Assembly (NCBI GenBank): GCA_002409145.1
Contig: DHUL01000010.1
Span: 1-6,849 of the forward strand
Direction: 5' to 3'
Length of the DNA stretch: 6,849 nucleotides
From: Bacteroidales bacterium UBA5235
GTDB lineage: Bacteria; Bacteroidota; Bacteroidia; Bacteroidales; VadinHA17
Part shown: in pieces, positions 1 through 5,423 of the stretch
Layout of the letters: the number at the start of each line of letters is the position of its first letter
Position numbering within the stretch: position 1 is the first letter of the stretch
The notes under the pieces: model-generated
Told to the model about the DNA's origin: nothing
What the model saw: the letters and a program-made list of their open reading frames with translations, nothing else
Databases searched by the model: none
Made by a program: the position numbers and the translations under genes

Positions 1-1440
1 ATTGTCGAAGCAAATGAGCGGGCCGTCGCCACCTATGGATATCCGCGCGAGAAACTCATCGGAATGAATGTTACTGAAATCCGCACTCCACAAGAGGTGC
101 CTCTGTTGTCAGAACATGTCAAAAATCTCCAGGAAACAGGTTCATCATATATCGAAACAGTTCATGTGCGTAGTGACGGAAGCATTTTCCCCATAGAGAT
201 CAGCGCCTACACTGTCGAGGTAGAGGGGAAAAGATTCTTTCAGAGCATCGGCCGTGACATTACTGACCGTAAACGCACCGAAGAGGAGATGCGTGAGAGC
301 AATAAAAAACTCAGCACCATCATCAATAACCTCCGGGGAGTGGTCTTCCGCTGCAACAACGACAGGAACTGGACAATGCAATACATAAGTGACGGCATCT
401 ATGAGCTGGCTGGCTACCTGCCCAATGAGTTCATTAACAATAAAATAAGAACTTACAGTTCGATAATTGACCCGGAAGATCTGGAACGGGTCTGGAATAA
501 TGCCCATGCTGCCCTGGAGACCGGATACCTGTATACCATTGAATACAGGATCATTACCTCATCGGGAAACAGAAAATGGGTTTGGGAACGCGGACGAGGC
601 TATTATGAAAGTGACAAACTGGTGGCCCTTGAAGGGTTCATTTCAGATATAACTGAACGCAAACGGATAGAGGAAGAACTCATCAGGGCAAAGGAGAAAG
701 CTGAACAGAGCGACAGGCTGAAGACAGCATTCCTGCACAACATCTCGCATGAGATCCGGACCCCGATGAACGCCATCGTCGGATTCACCACACTGCTTGA
801 CTCACCTGACACCACTGATGAGTCACGAAGGCAATACATTGATATTATTTACCAGTCAAGTAACCAGCTGCTCTCAATCATCACTGACATCGTTGACATA
901 TCCAATATTGAAACAGGCCTGGTAAAGATCAGTCGTTCAAATATCAACATGAACCATTTGATCAGGAGCCTTTATGACCAGTACCGGATGAAAGCCCGGG
1001 AGCAGGGTCTTGTGCTCAACTTCACAACGCACCTTGATGACCCTGAAGCTCAGGTTGTAACCGATGAAACAAAAGTGATCCAGATTTTTTCAAATCTGAT
1101 CAACAATGCTCTGAGGTTCACCAAAAAGGGAAGGATAGAGCTGGGATATGTGTTGAGGGGCGAGATGGTAGAATTCTTTGTATCAGACACCGGTATCGGG
1201 ATTGCTCCCGAGTACCAGCAGAAGGTCTTTGAGAGGTTCTTCCAGGTTGAGGGGCCAAGCTCGAAGCAGTATAGCGGAACCGGCCTTGGTCTGAGTATAT
1301 CGAAGGCATACGCCGAACTTCTCGGAGGCTCGATATGGCTTATCTCAACGCCGGGAGAAGGATCGCTATTCTGCTTCTCAATACCCTTCGTCCGGCCGGC
1401 TGAACAGGTGGTTCAGGCCAGGAGATCATCACACAAGTGA
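1..1440 (+). CDS. PAS-domain sensor histidine kinase, 5'-truncated by window edge
   Basis: The reading frame is open from base 1, and the upstream residues (IVEANERAVATYGY) already read as PAS sequence. The first ATG, at 64, is therefore internal and the true start lies outside the window; 479 codons are visible. Counting from the window edge, a PAS/PAC unit spans about 1-88 and ends in RDITDRKR. A second PAS_3-like unit spans about 104-222 and ends in SDITERKR. A short charged, probably coiled-coil linker follows, then HisKA with the H-box FLHNISHEIRTPMN (phospho-acceptor His250). The HATPase domain has the N-box NLINNA (Asn369), G1 DTGIGI (Asp396) and G2 GTGLGL (Gly426). No receiver domain follows, and the protein ends about 30 residues after G2. 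No membrane segment is visible, although one could lie upstream. By family knowledge it autophosphorylates on His and passes phosphate to a response regulator, but none is encoded here. The signal sensed is unknown. Confidence 0.95.
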   Translation: MVEANERAVATYGYPREKLIGMNVTEIRTPQEVPLLSEHVKNLQETGSSYIETVHVRSDGSIFPIEISAYTVEVEGKRFFQSIGRDITDRKRTEEEMRESNKKLSTIINNLRGVVFRCNNDRNWTMQYISDGIYELAGYLPNEFINNKIRTYSSIIDPEDLERVWNNAHAALETGYLYTIEYRIITSSGNRKWVWERGRGYYESDKLVALEGFISDITERKRIEEELIRAKEKAEQSDRLKTAFLHNISHEIRTPMNAIVGFTTLLDSPDTTDESRRQYIDIIYQSSNQLLSIITDIVDISNIETGLVKISRSNINMNHLIRSLYDQYRMKAREQGLVLNFTTHLDDPEAQVVTDETKVIQIFSNLINNALRFTKKGRIELGYVLRGEMVEFFVSDTGIGIAPEYQQKVFERFFQVEGPSSKQYSGTGLGLSISKAYAELLGGSIWLISTPGEGSLFCFSIPFVRPAEQVVQARRSSHK

Positions 1441-1449
1441 CCGGCTGTT

Positions 1450-1467
1450 CCGGAAAAATTTTGCCGG
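1450..1467. other. Imperfect palindrome just after the histidine kinase stop
   Basis: CCGG arms (1450-1453 and 1464-1467) flank an A/T-rich centre in which AAAA (1455-1458) faces TTTT (1459-1462), with one A-G mismatch. It begins 10 bp after the kinase stop in the convergent gap. It could help end kinase transcripts, but no U-run follows and the AT centre would sit in the loop. This makes it a weak terminator candidate or a chance dyad. Confidence 0.25.
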
Positions 1468-1519
1468 CAGAACCAGGAGTACTGCCCGGAAAACCATCCC
1501 ATAAGTAATCAGTGCTGTA

Positions 1520-1539
1520 TTTCCCGCAATGCGGGGAAA
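1520..1539. terminator. Short hairpin between convergent histidine kinase and aspS
   Basis: CCCGC (1523-1527) pairs with GCGGG (1531-1535) across an AAT loop. TTT (1520-1522) can pair with AAA (1537-1539) if G1536 is bulged. It sits just past the aspS stop, read on the minus strand, and about 80 bp past the kinase stop, so it could serve either gene. Neither strand shows a clear U-tract after the stem, so this is at best a weak or factor-assisted terminator. Confidence 0.35.
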
Positions 1540-1543
1540 GAGG

Positions 1544-3307
1544 CTATTTCTTCTCCCCTTCCTTACTGATCTCTATACCCAGCTCGTCAAGCTGTTCCTG
1601 CTTTATCGTTGCCGGGGTGTCAATCATCACGTCGCGGGCCTGGTTATTTTTCGGGAAGGCAATGTAGTCACGGATAGTATCCGAGCCACCCATAATTGCC
1701 GTCCACCTGTCAAACCCAAAAGCAATCCCTCCGTGCGGCGGTGCGCCGAAGCGGAATGCATTGAGCAGGAAGCCGAACTGTTTCTGTGCCTCCTCTGCAG
1801 TAAAGCCGAGGGTGCGGAACATAAGCGACTGTGTTTCAGGATCGTGGATACGAATGGAACCGCCTCCGATCTCTGTGCCGTTGATTACAAGGTCATAAGC
1901 GTTGGCACGCACCCTCCACGGATCGCTTTCCATATATTGAATATCCTCGGGCTTCGGTGCGGTAAACGGGTGATGCTTCGCGTAAAATCGTTGTGTCTCA
2001 TCGTCCCACTCCAGCAGCGGGAAATCAACCACCCAGAGTGGCGCATAAACCTCGCTGTTGCGAAGGCCAAGACGCCTGCCCATCTCAAGCCTCAGCTCAC
2101 CGAGGGCATTAAGGGTTTTCTCCCTTGGGCCGGACATCATCAGTATCAGGTCACCGGCATCGGAACCTGTCATCAGGGCGATATTGGCAAGGTCATCGGC
2201 ACTGTAATACTTGTCAGCAGATGATTTTACCGTTCCGTCTGCCTCAACCTTTGCCCAGACGAGTCCCTTTCCCCCTATCTGCGGACGCCTGACAAACTCA
2301 GTCAGTTCATCAAGCTGTTTACGTGACCAGCCTGCGCAGCCCGGAACGGAAACAGCCCCGGCGTATGCAGCCTGTTCGAAAGGCGGGAAATTACGACCCT
2401 TTACGTTCTCAGTTATCTCGGTGATGCGCATGTCAAACCTGATATCAGGCTTGTCACTGCCATAAAGGCTCATTGCCTCATCATAGGGAATGCGCGGAAA
2501 CGGCTCGTGAAATTCCAGCCCTCTTATCTCTTGGAAAAGATGCCGGGCCAGCCCCTCAAACATATCCAGGATATCATCCTGGTGAATGAATGACATCTCA
2601 CAGTCAATCTGGGTGAATTCCGGCTGCCTGTCGGCACGAAGGTCCTCATCACGGAAGCATTTTACTATCTGGAAATACTTGTCAAACCCGGCGACCATAA
2701 GTAACTGCTTGAATGTCTGCGGGCTCTGAGGCAGTGCATAAAACTCACCATGGTGCAGCCTGGAAGGCACAACAAAATCGCGCGCCCCCTCAGGGGTCGA
2801 TTTTATGAGCACCGGCGTCTCCACCTCGATGAATCCCTGGCCATCAAGGTATTTGCGTACCTCCTGCGCCATTTTGTGCCTCAGGATGATGTTAGAGCGT
2901 ACATTCTGCCTGCGCAGGTCAAGGTACCTGTATTTCATCCTCAGTTCGTCACCTCCGTCAGTGTTCTCCTCGATCGTGAATGGCGGAGTGTCAGATGTAT
3001 TGAGTACTTCAATCCGCTCCGTGATTATCTCTATCTCACCTGTCGGGATCTTCGGGTTTTTGTTGCTTCGTTCAGCGACGATACCTTCAACCCTGACCAC
3101 AAACTCACGTCCCAGCTTGCGGGCCTTCATGCAAAGGTCAGCATCAGTCTCCATGTTAAAGACCAGCTGGGTGATGCCATACCTGTCGCGCAGGTCAATG
3201 AATGTCATTCCCCCGAGGTCCCTCGAGCGTTGTACCCATCCGGCCAGAGTAACCTTCTCTCCCCTGTAATTTAGCGACAGCTCTCCGCAAGTGTGTGTTC
3301 TGAACAT
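1544..3307 (-). CDS. aspS: Aspartyl-tRNA synthetase (bacterial type, class IIb)
   Basis: This enzyme charges tRNA-Asp with aspartate in the cytoplasm. The chosen ATG at 3305-3307 gives 587 aa starting MFRTHTCGEL, the usual bacterial AspRS N-terminus. An in-frame TTG at 3326-3328 would add seven uncharacteristic residues and overlaps a promoter-like element. Domains: an OB-fold anticodon-binding domain (about 1-105); the class II catalytic core with motif 1 near FIEVETP (159-165), the aspartate-site loop QSPQ (194-197) and motif 2 beginning FRDED (218-222); a bacterial GAD insertion (about 285-410); and motif 3 with GFDR (531-534). Length is normal for the bacterial family and no key motif is missing. 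Residue 31 is Leu in RDLGG. The non-discriminating Pseudomonas-type enzyme has His there, so a discriminating AspRS is inferred. The gene is convergent with the kinase and divergent from the cation transporter. No Shine-Dalgarno precedes the ATG. Confidence 0.97.
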   Translation of the reverse strand: MFRTHTCGELSLNYRGEKVTLAGWVQRSRDLGGMTFIDLRDRYGITQLVFNMETDADLCMKARKLGREFVVRVEGIVAERSNKNPKIPTGEIEIITERIEVLNTSDTPPFTIEENTDGGDELRMKYRYLDLRRQNVRSNIILRHKMAQEVRKYLDGQGFIEVETPVLIKSTPEGARDFVVPSRLHHGEFYALPQSPQTFKQLLMVAGFDKYFQIVKCFRDEDLRADRQPEFTQIDCEMSFIHQDDILDMFEGLARHLFQEIRGLEFHEPFPRIPYDEAMSLYGSDKPDIRFDMRITEITENVKGRNFPPFEQAAYAGAVSVPGCAGWSRKQLDELTEFVRRPQIGGKGLVWAKVEADGTVKSSADKYYSADDLANIALMTGSDAGDLILMMSGPREKTLNALGELRLEMGRRLGLRNSEVYAPLWVVDFPLLEWDDETQRFYAKHHPFTAPKPEDIQYMESDPWRVRANAYDLVINGTEIGGGSIRIHDPETQSLMFRTLGFTAEEAQKQFGFLLNAFRFGAPPHGGIAFGFDRWTAIMGGSDTIRDYIAFPKNNQARDVMIDTPATIKQEQLDELGIEISKEGEKK

Positions 3308-3325
3308 ATCATTTTTTTGAGGTAA

Positions 3326-3333
3326 CAAAAATA
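3326..3333 (-). promoter_or_regulatory. Candidate -7 promoter element for aspS
   Basis: On the minus strand this reads TATTTTTG, an exact match to the Bacteroidota sigma-ABfr -7 consensus TAnnTTTG. It ends 18 bp before the chosen aspS ATG, so the leader would be only about 10-15 nt, in keeping with the missing Shine-Dalgarno. I see no clear -33 TTTG at the expected distance. The run of Ts makes a chance match easier, so confidence is moderate. Confidence 0.45.
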
Positions 3334-3353
3334 CGTTATTCCGGTAATAAACG
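3334..3353. promoter_or_regulatory. Imperfect palindrome between divergent promoters (candidate operator)
   Basis: TTATT (3336-3340) and AATAA (3346-3350) form perfect 5-bp arms around CCGGT. The outer CG pairs (3334-3335 and 3352-3353) extend the dyad if A3351 is skipped. It lies exactly between the minus-strand aspS -7 element and the plus-strand transporter -7 element, covering the probable -33 zone of both. A transcription factor bound here could affect either gene. No regulator gene is in the window, so the role is inferred from position alone. Confidence 0.35.
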
Positions 3354-3360
3354 GTAATAA
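3342..3360 (+). repeat. Two direct copies of CGGTAATAA, 10 bp apart
   Basis: CGGTAATAA occurs at 3342-3350 and again at 3352-3360 with a single intervening A, a period of 10 bp or about one helical turn. The second copy runs into the transporter -7 element. This arrangement suits tandem binding of a protein on one DNA face, but it could be a small local duplication. Confidence 0.5.
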
Positions 3361-3365
3361 CTTTG
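3358..3365 (+). promoter_or_regulatory. Candidate -7 promoter element for the cation transporter
   Basis: TAACTTTG, followed by CA, is an exact match to the Bacteroidota -7 element TAnnTTTG. Transcription would start near 3372 and give a leader of about 55 nt before the ATG at 3427. A clear -33 TTTG is not visible. That region is taken up by the palindrome, which may mean activator dependence or simply a weak -33. Confidence 0.6.
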
Positions 3366-3426
3366 CACTGACTTATCGATCCTTTTTTCTAAAATTGCAG
3401 CAATTCACCAGAGGTTCTAAATAGCA

Positions 3427-4281
3427 ATGACCACACCCCTGAAGACACGCACAGCCAGGCTTTCGGTTATCTCCAACAGCCTTCTTATCGCGATGAAACT
3501 GGCCGCCGGAATAATTTCCGGTTCGGTCAGCATCATTTCCGAGGCCATCCATTCATCTCTTGACCTTGTGGCAGCCATTATCGCATTTTTTGCAGTCAAG
3601 ATATCAGGAACACCAGCTGATGAGAGGCATCCTTTCGGCCATGGGAAGTTTGAGAATGTTTCGGGGGTGATAGAGGCCCTGCTCATCTTCGTGGCCTCTG
3701 CCTGGATAGTATCTGAGGCTATTGATAGGTTTATACATCCGGGAGAGACAGAAGCGCTGGGTCTGGGGGTGCTGGTGATGGCTATTTCTGCTGTTGTCAA
3801 CACACTGGTTTCAAGGCGTCTGTACAAGGTTGCACATCAGACTGACTCCGTTGCCCTGGAGGCTGATGCCCTTCATCTCAAGACCGACGTGATTACGTCA
3901 GCAGGGGTGGCTTTAGGTCTGGCGCTTATCTGGCTGACTGGCTGGCATGTGCTTGACCCTATCATCGCCCTGGGGGTGGCCGTAATTATAATATATGAAT
4001 CGTATATGCTTCTCAGAAAAGCCTTTTTCCCGCTTCTTGATACAGCCCTTTCACCTGATGAGATGAAGAAGCTGACAGGCATACTGGAGGAGATGCAGGT
4101 TAAATACCATGATCTGAAGACAAGGGCTGCCGGGCATCAGCGGTTTGTTGAATTCCACCTTGATGTACCGCCCCAGGATACAATTGAGACTATCCACAGC
4201 CAGTGTGACATTATAGAAGAGCGGCTTGAGCGCGAATTCAGGGACATAGACGTGATCATCCATCCCGAACCGAGACATTAG
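3427..4281 (+). CDS. Cation diffusion facilitator (YiiP/FieF-like divalent metal efflux protein)
   Basis: This 284-aa inner-membrane transporter belongs to a family that exports Zn2+ and related divalent metals by proton antiport as a homodimer. About six membrane helices are visible (near 11-31, 33-58, 78-102, 110-131, 142-170, 175-197), followed by a cytoplasmic metallochaperone-like domain. Metal sites line up with E. coli YiiP at constant offsets. Site A is His42/Asp46 in TM2 and His150/Asp154 in TM5. Site B is Asp65 and His72 within DERHPFGHGKFE. Site C is His228, His244, His257 and His279, with Glu281 where YiiP has Asp. Site A carries His in place of YiiP's first Asp, giving the HxxxD/HxxxD set common in Zn-selective CDFs. 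The start fits the first membrane helix; an AGAGG lies 12 bp upstream, too far for a strong ribosome site. It heads a likely transcript with tadA and is divergent from aspS. Confidence 0.93.
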   Translation: MTTPLKTRTARLSVISNSLLIAMKLAAGIISGSVSIISEAIHSSLDLVAAIIAFFAVKISGTPADERHPFGHGKFENVSGVIEALLIFVASAWIVSEAIDRFIHPGETEALGLGVLVMAISAVVNTLVSRRLYKVAHQTDSVALEADALHLKTDVITSAGVALGLALIWLTGWHVLDPIIALGVAVIIIYESYMLLRKAFFPLLDTALSPDEMKKLTGILEEMQVKYHDLKTRAAGHQRFVEFHLDVPPQDTIETIHSQCDIIEERLEREFRDIDVIIHPEPRH

Positions 4282-4323
4282 AAATACCGTAAAGCCCCAG
4301 GAATCTGAAGACGAAGCAACACC

Positions 4324-4773
4324 ATGGAACCCGGAAGCGATGAGTATTACATGAAGTTGGCTCTTGCCGAAGCCGAAAAGGCAGCCAGCCGCGATGAGGT
4401 GCCGGTGGGTGCAGTAGTGGTGGCCGGAGGCACAGTTATTGCCCGCGCACACAACCTGACAGAAACACTCAATGATCCCACTGCACACGCTGAGATGCAG
4501 GCAATTACTGCGGCTGCATCATTCCTGGGAGGCAAGTACCTTACGGGATGTACCCTGTACGTTACCGTCGAGCCCTGCGTAATGTGCGCCGGTGCACTGG
4601 CATGGAGCCAGGTCACATCTCTGGTATGGGGTGCATCCGATCCCAAAAAGGGTTATACAACCACAGGAGCAGCCATACTGCATCCCAAGACGGAAGTCCG
4701 GACGGGAGTGCTTGCCAGCGAATGCTCTGATATAATGAAAAGGTTCTTCAGGAAAAAGAGGGATCTGACCTGA
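4324..4773 (+). CDS. tadA: tRNA-specific adenosine deaminase
   Basis: This 149-aa cytidine/deoxycytidylate-deaminase-fold enzyme converts A34 to inosine in the anticodon of tRNA-Arg(ACG), allowing one tRNA to read several CGN codons. The zinc site is complete: His55 and Glu57 in TAHAEMQA, and Cys85 and Cys88 in EPCVMCAGA. By family knowledge Glu57 is the proton shuttle. The N-terminal helix (DEYYMKLALAEAEKA) followed by EVPVGAVVV, the AHN at 42-44 and the basic C-terminal helix (MKRFFRKKR) are typical of bacterial TadA and argue against a free-nucleoside or guanine deaminase. Length is normal. The start at 4324 keeps the full first helix; a second ATG at 4351 would remove part of it. No Shine-Dalgarno is close to the start. 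The 42-bp gap from the transporter gene has no promoter match, so co-transcription is likely. Confidence 0.95.
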   Translation: MEPGSDEYYMKLALAEAEKAASRDEVPVGAVVVAGGTVIARAHNLTETLNDPTAHAEMQAITAAASFLGGKYLTGCTLYVTVEPCVMCAGALAWSQVTSLVWGASDPKKGYTTTGAAILHPKTEVRTGVLASECSDIMKRFFRKKRDLT

Positions 4774-4790
4774 CCGGCACCCCCGCCGGT
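4773..4790 (+). other. GC-rich hairpin overlapping the tadA stop codon
   Basis: ACCGGC (4773-4778) pairs perfectly with GCCGGT (4785-4790) around a C-rich 6-nt loop, and the first arm uses the last base of the tadA stop. The stem is followed by TCG and a run of eight A, not U, so it is not a standard intrinsic terminator on the plus strand. It may stabilise the tadA mRNA 3' end or separate it from the next gene. Confidence 0.45.
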
Positions 4791-4804
4791 TCGAAAAAAA
4801 ATTG

Positions 4805-4812
4805 TAGGTTTG
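4805..4812 (+). promoter_or_regulatory. Candidate -7 promoter element for the small membrane protein
   Basis: TAGGTTTG exactly matches TAnnTTTG and lies 17 bp before the ATG at 4830. Transcription would start near 4819, leaving a very short leader that still contains the AGGA ribosome site. No clear -33 TTTG is seen. If real, the gene can be expressed apart from tadA. Confidence 0.45.
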
Positions 4813-4820
4813 TTCAAAAC

Positions 4821-4824
4821 AGGA
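4821..4824 (+). promoter_or_regulatory. Shine-Dalgarno-like AGGA before the small membrane protein
   Basis: AGGA ends 5 bp before the ATG at 4830, a usable spacing. It is the clearest ribosome binding site in the window, since the other starts have none or a badly spaced one, and it supports the chosen start. Confidence 0.5.
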
Positions 4825-4829
4825 CACTC

Positions 4830-5312
4830 ATGACCCTTGACAACGGTAAAAAAATTGTCTCGTTGAGGCTGACCGGCTTCATCACCACAGTAGTGTATGT
4901 TCTTTACATCTTCCTGGCTTATTTCCCGAAGGTATTCAGGAACATAATGACAGAAAAGATCCTTACAATACTGACAATAGCGGTAACGGCGGCATACATG
5001 CTCCTGCTCCTGCGGCCTGTGATATTCAAGTATATGTACCTCCTCTTTTCAGCCGATGAGCGACGGATAACCCTCAGATGGTATAAGCCGGGGTTGATGC
5101 CCGGTGAAAGTAAAAGCATAGAAATACCGGTCGGGAGTTATGCGGGGTACGAGATAAAAGAAAAGTACTGGGGTCTCCATAGGTATCTTACCCTCTTCCA
5201 GCAGGTACAGGGACGGAAGGCAGCATACCCCCCGGTGAGTATTACAGCCCTTTCAAGGAGACAGAGGGAAGATATCGAGACAACTCTTAAAAACTACAAA
5301 TCAGTTATTTAG
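4830..5312 (+). CDS. Uncharacterised protein with two membrane segments and a soluble C-terminal domain
   Basis: I do not recognise a named family for this 160-aa protein. Two hydrophobic stretches, about 13-33 and 43-64, form a helical hairpin with a very short connecting loop. Basic residues at the N-terminus and after the second helix suggest both ends are cytoplasmic. Residues about 70-155 form a soluble domain. Its pattern of short beta-like strands (RRITLRWY, KSIEIPV, YAGYEIKE, RYLTLFQQV), the conspicuous YPPVSITALS (133-142) and a final charged helix (RRQREDIETTLKNY) are reminiscent of bacterial PH-like domains attached to membrane hairpins. That comparison is a fold-level guess. No catalytic motif or signal peptide is seen. 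Codon use and the AGGA site support a real gene. It lies 56 bp after tadA and 111 bp before gdh, both on the same strand. Confidence 0.8.
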   Translation: MTLDNGKKIVSLRLTGFITTVVYVLYIFLAYFPKVFRNIMTEKILTILTIAVTAAYMLLLLRPVIFKYMYLLFSADERRITLRWYKPGLMPGESKSIEIPVGSYAGYEIKEKYWGLHRYLTLFQQVQGRKAAYPPVSITALSRRQREDIETTLKNYKSVI

Positions 5313-5365
5313 GCTGCGCCTGATAAAACATGAGTAAAGTCATTTTTCATAATTTCCGGTTCAAT

Positions 5366-5373
5366 CACCTTTG
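5366..5373 (+). promoter_or_regulatory. Weak candidate -7 element upstream of glutamate dehydrogenase
   Basis: CACCTTTG matches five of the six fixed positions of TAnnTTTG. A start near 5380 would give a leader of about 44 nt, A-rich just before the ATG and without a Shine-Dalgarno, as is common for well-translated Bacteroidota genes. No clear -33 element is visible. Confidence 0.3.
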
Positions 5374-5423
5374 GAAAATAATAGATCATCTACAAAAATC
5401 ACAAACCACAAACATACATTAAA

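Noticed and set aside
64..66. ATG at 64 as the histidine kinase start
   Set aside because: The same frame is open to base 1 and encodes PAS-like sequence, so this Met is internal and the gene is cut by the edge.
1441..1543. Possible small RNA or short gene in the convergent gap
   Set aside because: The gap is only 103 bp and has no promoter match or convincing short frame; only weak hairpins are present.
1529..2224. 231-aa plus-strand open frame opposite aspS
   Set aside because: It lies wholly antisense to aspS apart from its first few codons, has no domain-like sequence, and reads as low-pattern shadow coding. The minus-strand frame has all AspRS motifs.
2750..3274. 174-aa and 154-aa plus-strand open frames opposite the aspS 5' half
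   Set aside because: Both overlap each other and the AspRS OB-fold/catalytic coding region. Neither has recognisable motifs or a ribosome site.
4051..4488. 145-aa minus-strand open frame across the CDF/tadA junction
   Set aside because: It spans the ends of two well-supported genes on the other strand, and its Cys/His-rich look comes from reverse-reading their codons.
5311..5321. AGGC/GCCT mini-hairpin at the end of the small membrane protein gene
   Set aside because: The stem is only 4 bp with a 3-nt loop and no U-tract, easily expected by chance.
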